Shown: positions 21,958 to 28,700 of the stretch, piece by piece
Position numbering within the stretch: the stretch's first letter is position 1
Layout of the letters: every line of letters begins with the position of its first letter
Assembly (NCBI GenBank): GCA_964407525.1
Contig: CAYOWC010000026.1
Coordinates: 1-28,700, forward strand
Length of the DNA stretch: 28,700 bases
Reading direction: 5' to 3'
Origin: DUZB01 sp964407525
GTDB lineage: Bacteria; Desulfobacterota; DSM-4660; Desulfatiglandales; Desulfatiglandaceae
The notes under the pieces: generated by a model
Database searches by the model: none
What the model was told of the DNA's origin: nothing
What the model saw: only the letters and a program-made list of their open reading frames with translations
Position numbers and translations under genes: made by a program

Positions 21958-22841
21958 TATCTGAATTGGTAATTGATGATTTCCTGTTTGCCATCTCTTC
22001 TGATGCTCAAGGAGAGATCGGATCCTGTTTCAAGGCTTTTGTAAAAGGAAAAAGCATCTTCCGGTGAGTTTATGGGTTTCCCATTGAGCCCCGTGATAAT
22101 ATCCCCTTTTTTCAGACCCAGTTTTGTAAAAATAGACCCTTGTTTGATGTAGGCGAGAGACAGTCCATCCGGCTTTCCCTTGTTCATGTTTGGACGGATA
22201 CGCACTTCCGTCAAGAGTTGGTTAATATTCCTAATGGAATCCTGCAGGTCTTTCTGTCCCACGGTTATGGTGTATTCATCACCAGATGCATTATCAGAGG
22301 CACGGGTGCCTCTTTTGCTCTTGAGATCGTGCTGTTTCATCTCCAGGATTTCATCTTTGTCGCCCACTCGCAGAATCACCTTTCCCCGGAGGATTCTCCG
22401 AATAGTGGCATCAAGAATTGTGTCGCCGGTTTTGTAAAGCCCCTGTTTTTTCTTTGCAGTCTCTTCAATCACAGCAAAAGAATTCCTTCGAGGACCAGTA
22501 ACGGTTCCTATGAGAACAATTTTTAGCGATGTGGCGTCAAGTTTTTCAATATCATCAACTTTCGGTTCCTTTTCTATTTCCGTTTCTGTTTCATTTACTG
22601 TCGGTTTTCCTGAAGATCCGAATATATTCCTTTCCGCGATGATCCTGAAATCGTTCAAGGCAACCTTTTCCAGAGGCTTTTTGGCTGGCGCCTTCCGGGT
22701 TTTCACTTCACGGATCTTCACCTGCTGGAAACGTGTCAGGACAATCCCGTAAAAAATATCCACCGCTAAATAGCTCAGGATAAACAGGGAGACAAGGGTA
22801 AAAAAGATCATGGTTGCTCTGTTCGCGGTCAAAACGATCAC
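21957..22841 (-). CDS. gspC: Type II secretion protein GspC with PDZ domain
   Basis: An inner-membrane clamp protein linking the platform to the secretin. One membrane helix lies at about 12-31 (IFFTLVSLFILSYLAVDI). The homology region follows (LNDFRIIAERNIFGSSGKP), then EKLDATSLKIVLIGTV, and a C-terminal PDZ domain (LAYIKQGSIFTKLGLKKGD with GLNGKPINSPEDA). The length of 294 aa is normal. A GTG at 22841 is possible, but it is only one base after AAGGA; the TTG at 22832 (residue 4) has better spacing. It starts right after gspN's stop in the same operon. Confidence 0.9.
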   Translation of the reverse strand: MIVLTANRATMIFFTLVSLFILSYLAVDIFYGIVLTRFQQVKIREVKTRKAPAKKPLEKVALNDFRIIAERNIFGSSGKPTVNETETEIEKEPKVDDIEKLDATSLKIVLIGTVTGPRRNSFAVIEETAKKKQGLYKTGDTILDATIRRILRGKVILRVGDKDEILEMKQHDLKSKRGTRASDNASGDEYTITVGQKDLQDSIRNINQLLTEVRIRPNMNKGKPDGLSLAYIKQGSIFTKLGLKKGDIITGLNGKPINSPEDAFSFYKSLETGSDLSLSIRRDGKQEIINYQFR

Positions 22842-22845
22842 TTCC

Positions 22846-23739
22846 TTACGTAAATGAAAATTTAGGGATACCTAAGGTTCCCCGGATAGAAAAAGATCTC
22901 TTCATAGACCCTGTTTTCTGCCGAAAAAGCTGAAGGATTGCCGGGTTACCGCCCTCACCACCCAGGAATCCTTCCAATGGGTCTATATTTCCTTTCAGGT
23001 TCAGTCGGCTTCTCAGCATATCTCTTGTAAGGTTTATGGTTCCTGATAAAGCACCCTGAAGGGTATCGCCTTTCAGATCAGCCCGTGTAATTCTAATCCT
23101 TCTGCTTCCAAGGTTCATATTTATGGTGAACTGACCGAAATCGATGGTGTCAACGCCCAAGAAAGGTGTTCCCAATTTCATATTCCCCTCGGACAGAATA
23201 AGTTTCGCTTCTCCTTCACCCCCGATGATTTGATCGAAGCGTCCCTTAAACAGAATATCTCCGTTAAGATCCCCCTTGAGATTGGCCTCCGGCAACCGAG
23301 AAAGGAGTGCGTACTGTTGAATCTGAAGATGGTCTGCCTTTAGGGAAATAATGCAGGGCGCCGAATTGCCTTCCGCCAGGGAAACAAACCCTTTCAGGTT
23401 TCCTCCATAGGCTTTCGCCTTGAATTGATATTTTTTGTTGCCCAGAAAAAGAGGAAGCAATTCAGGGGTAATAGAGACGCTTTCCGCATCAAAAACAGCA
23501 TTTTCGGGATCATTGCCGAGCGTGATTTTTGCATCGGTTAATACCATGCCTGGAGGAAAAGCCAGGCGTAGCTCATTTATGGAAAGATTTACTCCATCAC
23601 CCATTTCACTTGCGGCCGATTCGAGATAATCCTTGAATACAACAGATGGAAAGCGATAATATAAGAGGGCGACAACAACAATCAAACAATACAGGAAATA
23701 AGCAAACCATTTTCTGTTTTTATAATAAAACTGTTTCAT
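22846..23739 (-). CDS. gspN: Type II secretion protein GspN
   Basis: A 297-residue GspN-type protein. A single N-terminal membrane helix (FAYFLYCLIVVVALLYYRFP) is followed by a long beta-rich periplasmic domain with typical AsmA/GspN repeats (DAESVSITPELLPLFLGNKK, KAYGGNLKGFVSL, LKGDLNGDILFKGRFDQI). GspN is dispensable in some systems and its role is uncertain. GAGG lies five bases before the ATG. It lies between gspM and gspC, an order seen in deltaproteobacterial operons. Confidence 0.85.
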   Translation of the reverse strand: MKQFYYKNRKWFAYFLYCLIVVVALLYYRFPSVVFKDYLESAASEMGDGVNLSINELRLAFPPGMVLTDAKITLGNDPENAVFDAESVSITPELLPLFLGNKKYQFKAKAYGGNLKGFVSLAEGNSAPCIISLKADHLQIQQYALLSRLPEANLKGDLNGDILFKGRFDQIIGGEGEAKLILSEGNMKLGTPFLGVDTIDFGQFTINMNLGSRRIRITRADLKGDTLQGALSGTINLTRDMLRSRLNLKGNIDPLEGFLGGEGGNPAILQLFRQKTGSMKRSFSIRGTLGIPKFSFT

Positions 23740-23757
23740 GAAGACCTCATTAAGTAT

Positions 23758-24276
23758 TTAACTCCCTACCGTCAACACCTGCAAAATGGCATTCAGATAT
23801 CCGGAGACCTCTTTACTCTCCGTAATGGAAAGTCTTTTGACCGTTACGGCGTTTTCACGAGATTGTACAAGATACAGATAATCCACCAGCTGCTGCAAGG
23901 TAATCCCTTCAAGTTTCATCTCGACTGTGGATTCCTTGAAAGCCCCGGTTCCCTTAGACTCGGACGGTTTCATATATTTGATATGGCTTTTGACTCCAGC
24001 CTTGCCCGCAGCCTTTTCAAGAAATGAAAATAGCGTGAAGCCTCTTTTCCTTTCCCTGAGGATATTCTGTATTCCACGTGCGCCTTTCTTATAAGTCTCA
24101 TACTCATCCCTGAGTTTTTCAATCTCTAGAAGACCTGCTTCTTTCACCTTGACACCTCTTTCCATAAGGTTCTTCTTATCAAGAACAGGAAAGACTAAGA
24201 ACTGTAGCAGTAAAAAAATGGTAACAGCACAAAGAGAAAGCCATACAAGAATTTTATCACGTTTTCCGAGGATCAT
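23758..24276 (-). CDS. gspM: Type II secretion protein GspM
   Basis: A 172-residue GspM, the inner-membrane partner that stabilises GspL. It has a short cytoplasmic start, a membrane helix at about 9-30 (LVWLSLCAVTIFLLLQFLVF), and a coiled-coil and ferredoxin-like periplasmic domain with LEIEKLRDEYETYKKG and the LEGITLQQLVDYLYLVQ motif. The start codon lies 15 nt from the assembly gap, and no ribosome site is seen. If the gap is collapsed on its 11-nt overlap, the ATG lies four bases after the gspL stop, so translational coupling is likely. Confidence 0.9.
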   Translation of the reverse strand: MILGKRDKILVWLSLCAVTIFLLLQFLVFPVLDKKNLMERGVKVKEAGLLEIEKLRDEYETYKKGARGIQNILRERKRGFTLFSFLEKAAGKAGVKSHIKYMKPSESKGTGAFKESTVEMKLEGITLQQLVDYLYLVQSRENAVTVKRLSITESKEVSGYLNAILQVLTVGS

Positions 24277-24291
24277 CAGGTCACGGTTTCC

Positions 24292-24391
24292 NNNNNNNNN
24301 NNNNNNNNNNNNNNNNNNNNNNNNNNNNNNNNNNNNNNNNNNNNNNNNNNNNNNNNNNNNNNNNNNNNNNNNNNNNNNNNNNNNNNNNNNN
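24292..24391. other. Assembly gap, 100 N, between gspL and gspM
   Basis: Exactly 100 N. The last 11 nt before it (tcacggtttcc, 24281-24291) are repeated exactly after it (24392-24402). Merging the copies gives the gspL stop TGA, four bases, then the gspM ATG, a typical operon junction. The gap is therefore probably artificial, and neither gene is truncated. Confidence 0.92.
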
Positions 24392-25894
24392 TCACGGTTT
24401 CCTCATCAGTTTCATCTCAAATTTAACCATTTTTCCCGTGCGGTCGAGATTAGCAGAACTGATGTTTACAGAGCTGAACAGGGAGGAAGTGCTCAACCCG
24501 TTTTTTATAATATCAACTGAATTAAATGTACCGGTTTTTCCTTTTAGGCTCACAGTCTCGGAGTCAATAACCATACGGGTTACAGTCAGATCCAGGCTTT
24601 TCGGAATGCTGCGAGAGATCTCCTTCAATAAATCAAGAGCCCCCTTATTGGATTCCATCCGGAGTTCGGCTACCCCTTTTCGCTTCAATCCCTGGATTTC
24701 GACTTTCATCTGTTGAACCGGATCAACAATCCTGGAAATGTCAGGAAAGGTCATTTTAAAGACCCGTACCATCTCGCTGCCCAGAGCATTATATCTGCTT
24801 TTCAGTGAATAATAATCAACAGCCATATCGGCGCCAAAAAACAGGAAGATGATAAGCAGGAAGATCGCCACTTTTCGCCATTCTTTTTTGTTGCCGAACA
24901 GGCTTTTCTTCACCTGAAACTCGTCCCGAAGCAGATTAAAACCAAATCCTTTTCCAGCGCCCCTCATTGCGAGAGAAAGGGCATTGCTCATCAACGCTGG
25001 ACGCCAGTTTCCTGCCATCTCCTCCGAAATCCGGATCCTGTTGTCTCCACACAGATCAATCTCCACTGCAGGAATCTCCAGAAAACGAGTCAAAAAGTCT
25101 CCACAACCTGGGAGAAGAGATCCCGGTCCGGCGAAAAAGACTTTTTCCGGCGCAACAAAATCGCCGGCCGTATACTGGAAACCATGGATGGTATTGCGTA
25201 TAGCTGTACACATAGACCTGAAATAAGCTTCCACTTCTTCTTCCCGAAAGGCCTGCGTAACCGGGCTGTTTTCTGAAGCCATAAAAAGATCCGGGAGGGA
25301 GGCGTTTTTAAACGACAAGGTACGAATCAGAACCATCTGTCTGTTTATGAACAGAGTCATGGAAACCGAAACAGCGCCCATATCCAGCACCAGGGCATGA
25401 TCGGACGTTCCAGACTGATTGATAACAGAGGACGCAAGCGATGCCCCCCGCACTTCGAGCAGATGCGGAACCATCCCGCAGGTTTGGAGAACCGCAAGAT
25501 ATTCTCCAATAGTCTCTCTCGTGGTAGAAGCCGTTATTATCCGAACGCCACCTGGACCATCTGCAACCATAAAATCGGTCACAAGTTCTTCAACAGGTAA
25601 AGGGACCAGCGTTTCCATTTCAAAAGGAAGGGTCTGCCTGATTTTTTTGTGATCCTTGAAAGGTATTGGTAGATTTCTGAAAAAGACCTTTTTATCAGGA
25701 ATTTGAGCTACGAACCTGTCGCTGTGAAGGTCGGCCGATTCGAAAAGCGTTTTCAAATCTCTTTCCAGAACCATTCCTTCCCGAGCAAAAATTTTGGAGC
25801 AGAAAGATATTTCATATCCTTTCAGCCCCCCTCGGATCTGGACTGCGACGATGGAATCGCCATCCATATGGAGTCCTGTTATCTTAGACGGCAT
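24392..25894 (-). CDS. gspL: Type II secretion protein GspL
   Basis: A 500-residue inner-membrane platform protein that recruits the GspE ATPase. The N-terminal cytoplasmic domain has the actin-like PilM/GspL fold (KKVFFRNLPIPFKDHKKIRQ, LPFEMETLVPLP, VLDMGAVSVSMTLF). A membrane helix at about 337-356 (VAIFLLIIFLFFGADMAVDY) precedes a periplasmic ferredoxin-like domain. The start ATG shares one base with the gspK stop (TAATG). The stop TGA lies on the edge of the assembly gap, so the ORF is complete. It is longer than many GspL proteins (about 400 aa), mainly in the cytoplasmic part. Confidence 0.92.
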   Translation of the reverse strand: MPSKITGLHMDGDSIVAVQIRGGLKGYEISFCSKIFAREGMVLERDLKTLFESADLHSDRFVAQIPDKKVFFRNLPIPFKDHKKIRQTLPFEMETLVPLPVEELVTDFMVADGPGGVRIITASTTRETIGEYLAVLQTCGMVPHLLEVRGASLASSVINQSGTSDHALVLDMGAVSVSMTLFINRQMVLIRTLSFKNASLPDLFMASENSPVTQAFREEEVEAYFRSMCTAIRNTIHGFQYTAGDFVAPEKVFFAGPGSLLPGCGDFLTRFLEIPAVEIDLCGDNRIRISEEMAGNWRPALMSNALSLAMRGAGKGFGFNLLRDEFQVKKSLFGNKKEWRKVAIFLLIIFLFFGADMAVDYYSLKSRYNALGSEMVRVFKMTFPDISRIVDPVQQMKVEIQGLKRKGVAELRMESNKGALDLLKEISRSIPKSLDLTVTRMVIDSETVSLKGKTGTFNSVDIIKNGLSTSSLFSSVNISSANLDRTGKMVKFEMKLMRKP

Positions 25895-26874
25895 TATTCA
25901 ATTTTCCATGAAAGAATGCGAACATCGCTTCCTTTTCCCCTTTTTACCTTGCCGGTTATAACTCTGCTCATGGAGTCTTTTATTCCTTTAGATTCTATGT
26001 CAAAGTAAGAACTTGAAGTGCTTATGAGCGAAGGATCAATCACGATATGTCCCAAACCTGTTACCTCTTTATACCAGTTCGGATCCACAAGGTCGTTCTT
26101 TTCATTCAACCGGTATGACTGCATCTCTTCAACCATCTCGTCATCCAGCCCCTCTGAAAGTGCTTTTAGCACAATCGGTGGGGCCGTATTGATATTGATC
26201 CTGCCATCACCGCAGACAGACAGATACCCTGAGATACCCGGCCTTTCCTTTGTGCCATAGAAAAGCTCTTTTGTCATTCCCCTTATGAGGAGAAGCTCAC
26301 TGAGAAATTCCAAGGGAGCATTTTTACAGGAATAGGACTTTTCCAGAGAGCGATAATACCCGTTTTCCGCGCCGAAACGGGTCACATCATCATCCGTATC
26401 GATCCAGTCTTTCATGGCGTCAACCAGATTGGTTACTTCATCAGGATCGATTCCAAACGCTTCCGAGCCGAGAAATCTTTCAAGGAGTTCCCTTTGGGCT
26501 TTAACCACTTTTCCATTCTTATCCACAAGCTGGTTTATCTGTATCTTTCCGGAAAGGTCTGAAATTACCACCATGAACCGGCCTTCCTCAAACATGGACC
26601 CGGAGGCTTCAGAAAATCCCTCCGACCGAGCCCATATCTCAGTCAAGGTATCAAATTCGTTTGCCGACCCATCTTCTGAAAGAAGTCCCATGGCACAGTT
26701 AAAACCCGACCTTCCAACGGCGTTGAGAAGAACGCCGTCCTTGAAATTCACCGAAGAGGTGAGATCGGTTCGCATGGAAATGTTAAACTGGAGGGTAAGC
26801 ATGACAATCAGACTGATGACAAGAAGAGTGAGAATCAATGCGAAACCTCTGTTATCTTTAAGAAGTGCTTTCAT
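25894..26874 (-). CDS. gspK: Type II secretion minor pseudopilin GspK
   Basis: A 326-residue pseudopilin. The leader KDNRG is followed by FALILTLLVISLIVMLTLQF, a prepilin-peptidase site (cleavage after Gly). The usual Glu at position 5 is replaced by Leu, a normal feature of GspK, which sits at the tip. The large periplasmic domain has a helix-hairpin-helix-like part (GDGRININTAPPIVLKALS) and the SFxS/Asp-rich DWIDTDDDV region. It overlaps gspJ by 17 bp and gspL by one base. Confidence 0.92.
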   Translation of the reverse strand: MKALLKDNRGFALILTLLVISLIVMLTLQFNISMRTDLTSSVNFKDGVLLNAVGRSGFNCAMGLLSEDGSANEFDTLTEIWARSEGFSEASGSMFEEGRFMVVISDLSGKIQINQLVDKNGKVVKAQRELLERFLGSEAFGIDPDEVTNLVDAMKDWIDTDDDVTRFGAENGYYRSLEKSYSCKNAPLEFLSELLLIRGMTKELFYGTKERPGISGYLSVCGDGRININTAPPIVLKALSEGLDDEMVEEMQSYRLNEKNDLVDPNWYKEVTGLGHIVIDPSLISTSSSYFDIESKGIKDSMSRVITGKVKRGKGSDVRILSWKIE

Positions 26875-27553
26875 CCCTGTTCCCGGTTGGAGGGAGGGCC
26901 ACTGCCGATTGGAATTTCAGGGGCGCCTCAGGATTGCCGGCATTTGTGAATTCCAGATAAATGGTTACCATGGCCGGAATGATTTCTTTTGAAGGGACAT
27001 CTGTTTCCCCCCAGCTCACATGCTCGACCCCAGCAGCATCGTAATAGGTACACTTGAAGCCACTTAATCCGTCACAGAGAAGAACCCCCGATCCATCGTC
27101 GAGAGTAGATTGATGCGTCGGTGTATCCGAGCGATAGAGAGCGAACATGTTTTCTCTCCCTGTTTCACGGACAATATACGCAATCTCCGCCGGTTCCGGA
27201 AGTGTTCGATCCTGTTCAAAATCAAGATGGGCCGTTGAAATAAAATGCAGGGAGGTAAAACTCATCCCATCGATTTCCTTTTCGGTCCCAGTAAATGACA
27301 TACCGATCTCACTGTCATCGGATTCTTCATCAGGAACATAAACGGATCCCAGATCTTCCAGAATCCTTTCCATGGCTGTACGTGCCATGGCATAAACATC
27401 CGCCTGGGAACCCGTATCTTCTATGAGCCTGAAAGTCCCCGTATAGGAGACAAAAATGGTCGAAAAAATGATGCCGAATATGGATACTGCAATCAGAATC
27501 TCCAAAAGCGTAAAACCTTTTGCACAGCCCTTTTCTTGAAGAATCTGAACCAT
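26858..27553 (-). CDS. gspJ: Type II secretion minor pseudopilin GspJ
   Basis: A 231-residue pseudopilin with leader KGCAKG followed by FTLLEILIAVSIFGIIFSTI; prepilin peptidase would cut before Phe, and Glu5 is present. The downstream domain (DVYAMARTAMERILEDLGSV, GMSFTSLHFISTAHL) is typical of GspJ in the tip complex with I and K. It starts four bases after the gspI stop and overlaps gspK, so it is in the middle of the co-transcribed H-I-J-K-L-M-N-C block. Confidence 0.9.
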   Translation of the reverse strand: MVQILQEKGCAKGFTLLEILIAVSIFGIIFSTIFVSYTGTFRLIEDTGSQADVYAMARTAMERILEDLGSVYVPDEESDDSEIGMSFTGTEKEIDGMSFTSLHFISTAHLDFEQDRTLPEPAEIAYIVRETGRENMFALYRSDTPTHQSTLDDGSGVLLCDGLSGFKCTYYDAAGVEHVSWGETDVPSKEIIPAMVTIYLEFTNAGNPEAPLKFQSAVALPPTGNRDESTS

Positions 27554-27557
27554 AGCG

Positions 27558-27962
27558 CTACATTCCTGTTGAAAAAAAACGATAAACCCTGAGTCTGAAC
27601 TGAAGCTGAGGATTATTTACGAGAGAGACTTTTACATCAATCTGTTTCACCTTTTCCGAAGCCACCGCCAGCTCTTCCACAACAAGACTCTGAACAGATA
27701 CTTGCCACGAATATTCTGGAAAATTCTCTCCAAAGTCACCAGAGTCTGCTCCCATATCACTCAGAGAACGGATTTCCATTTCAGCCATCTTGGACTGGGC
27801 CAGGAAGGCCGCCGTCGTATTAAACTTCGACTCGTTGGCCAGGGACGATCCCTGGGACTGGGAGCCCAACACCGCCATCAGCGCAATAGCTATGATGGCC
27901 ACGGAAATCATGACTTCCAGAAGGGTAAACCCAAAATCCCCAGTGCTGTTTTTATCCCGCAT
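27558..27962 (-). CDS. gspI: Type II secretion minor pseudopilin GspI
   Basis: A 134-residue pseudopilin with leader GDFG then FTLLEVMISVAIIAIALMAV (Glu5 present, prepilin-peptidase cleavage before Phe). AFLAQSKMAEMEIRS matches the GspI consensus after the helix. It starts 38 bp after the gspH stop, and the spacer consists mainly of a CNTTGAA heptamer array, whose inverse supplies an AAGGGA ribosome-site-like sequence three bases from the ATG. Confidence 0.92.
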   Translation of the reverse strand: MRDKNSTGDFGFTLLEVMISVAIIAIALMAVLGSQSQGSSLANESKFNTTAAFLAQSKMAEMEIRSLSDMGADSGDFGENFPEYSWQVSVQSLVVEELAVASEKVKQIDVKVSLVNNPQLQFRLRVYRFFSTGM

Positions 27963-27967
27963 CTTTC

Positions 27968-27995
27968 CCTTGAACTTTGAACCTTGAACCTGAAA
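27968..27995. repeat. Heptanucleotide array, unit CNTTGAA, in the gspH-gspI spacer
   Basis: CCTTGAA, CTTTGAA and CCTTGAA are followed by CCTGAAA, with an exact 7-bp period. On the minus strand the array provides TTCAAGG next to the gspI start. Confidence 0.8.
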
Positions 27996-28000
27996 AGACC

Positions 28001-28522
28001 TTATGAATCTACAAATTCCACATATTCTTCAAGTACCTGGACTCTCCCTAAAAAAGGGTTCAGCACAATGGTGTATTTTCTCCCGTCTTCTGAACCCATA
28101 TGGATGGCAGACTGCTTTACGTAACCCCTTTTATTGAAAATGATCTGCGCCTCTCCATTCCCTTTTTTTCCTTCGCCCTTCAACCACACGTCCATGAGGT
28201 GAACCTCTTTAGGGAAAGAAAAAGCAAGCTTTTTAGCCTTTATCCGTTCTTCTTCCGTCATGTCCGGTGAGTCAGCCCAGAACTTGCCGGATTCCATATC
28301 AAAATAGAGGACATAGGGACGGTGTTCCCTTACGGCCTCATTTCTCAGAAACTTGATCGTTCCCACCATTTTCCGAGCGGAGCTTTTCAGCGTATCAGTC
28401 AGCAAGGTTTCCCTGAGCCGGGGAACAGTCAGGGTGAGCATCACCCCGATCAGGACAATTACCACCATCAGTTCGATAAATGTATAACCGCGTTTATCTG
28501 CAAAAAAGGATTTTGTCTCCAC
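28001..28522 (-). CDS. gspH: Type II secretion minor pseudopilin GspH
   Basis: A 173-residue pseudopilin from a GTG at 28522: leader ETKSFFADKRG followed by YTFIELMVVIVLIGVMLTL, with prepilin-peptidase cleavage after Gly and Glu5 in place. KMVGTIKFLRNEAVREHRPY and IIFNKRGYVKQ suit GspH/FimT-like tip subunits. The open frame continues to an ATG at 28651, but the added 43 residues translate a heptamer repeat and give a poor leader, so I chose the GTG, preceded by AAGGA at about ten bases. gspG, E, F and D are presumably beyond the window edge. Confidence 0.88.
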   Translation of the reverse strand: METKSFFADKRGYTFIELMVVIVLIGVMLTLTVPRLRETLLTDTLKSSARKMVGTIKFLRNEAVREHRPYVLYFDMESGKFWADSPDMTEEERIKAKKLAFSFPKEVHLMDVWLKGEGKKGNGEAQIIFNKRGYVKQSAIHMGSEDGRKYTIVLNPFLGRVQVLEEYVEFVDS

Positions 28523-28574
28523 TTTACCACATTCCTTGTTCAATATCGGCCGCACTGAAGCATGGAAACAAGAA

Positions 28575-28595
28575 AACCACCAACCAGCAACCAGC
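28575..28595. repeat. Heptanucleotide array, unit AACCAGC, upstream of gspH
   Basis: AACCACC followed by two AACCAGC units with a 7-bp period. The unit is close to the reverse complement of CTGGTTG at 18478 (AACCAG/CTGGTT), so the two arrays may be related in opposite orientation. The 28523-28700 spacer otherwise shows no gene. Confidence 0.75.
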
Positions 28596-28700
28596 CAAAA
28601 ACACTTTATCATTGAAGACGCCTCAAAACCATCATAATTTGACTGTTGCATAAATCCACGTTTCTAAATGTGATCAAACCCCTGATTCCACAAAAAAAAA

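Noticed and set aside
28523..28651. N-terminal extension of GspH from the ATG at 28651
   Set aside because: It translates through a heptamer repeat and would give a 55-residue leader, unlike prepilins; the GTG at 28522 gives a normal leader.

Overview
The window looks like a chromosomal scaffold from a Gram-negative bacterium of the Desulfobacterota (former Deltaproteobacteria), probably an uncultured genome or MAG. This is an inference from gene content: a type II secretion operon with GspA/ExeA- and GspB-like partners, a divergent KptA-like protein of a type I recall from such genomes, hopanoid-type HpnB, an IspH-UbiA fusion, and a PAS kinase carrying a CPWC motif. No rRNA, tRNA or CRISPR array was seen. 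Two runs of exactly 100 N (18533-18632 and 24292-24391) are scaffold gaps, and both are flanked by identical sequence, so they look like unmerged contig overlaps.

Layout, left to right. 1-261: noncoding, with a CCTGACA heptamer array. 262-4345 (minus): a tight cluster of a tRNA-dihydrouridine synthase, RecQ and an Fe-S/DUF3786 protein. 4508-5611 (plus): a lone leuB. 5745-5906 (minus): a 53-residue basic protein. 6454-10922 (minus): an operon of PAS histidine kinase, TauE/SafE permease, TIGR02186-like membrane protein and TrhP (U32 family). 10957-11159: a MITE-like palindromic element. 11504-12526 (plus): an OsmC protein and a stand-alone NFACT-R protein with a REP-like hairpin between them. 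12799-14633 (minus): HpnB and a PIN toxin/antitoxin pair. 14680-18461 (minus): dusB, the IspH-UbiA fusion and a GT2 glycosyltransferase.

18749-28522 (minus): the main operon, read from the right edge as gspH-I-J-K-L-M-N-C, then a GspA/ExeA ATPase and a GspB-like TPR protein, then a truncated MaoC-like ORF and a degenerate KptA/Tpt1-like gene. The minor pseudopilins (H, I, J, K) and inner-membrane platform (L, M, C) are present. gspD, E, F and G are not, and presumably lie beyond the right edge. GspA/GspB-type proteins are known to help insert or assemble the secretin through peptidoglycan.

The most unusual structure is at the noncoding scale. At least eight short arrays with a strict 7-bp period but different unit sequences sit in intergenic spacers, including spacers inside the secretion operon, where they occupy or abut translation start regions. 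Together with a MITE-like element, a 20-nt segment shared between that element and the dusB start region, and a REP-like hairpin, they indicate a genome rich in small noncoding repeats.
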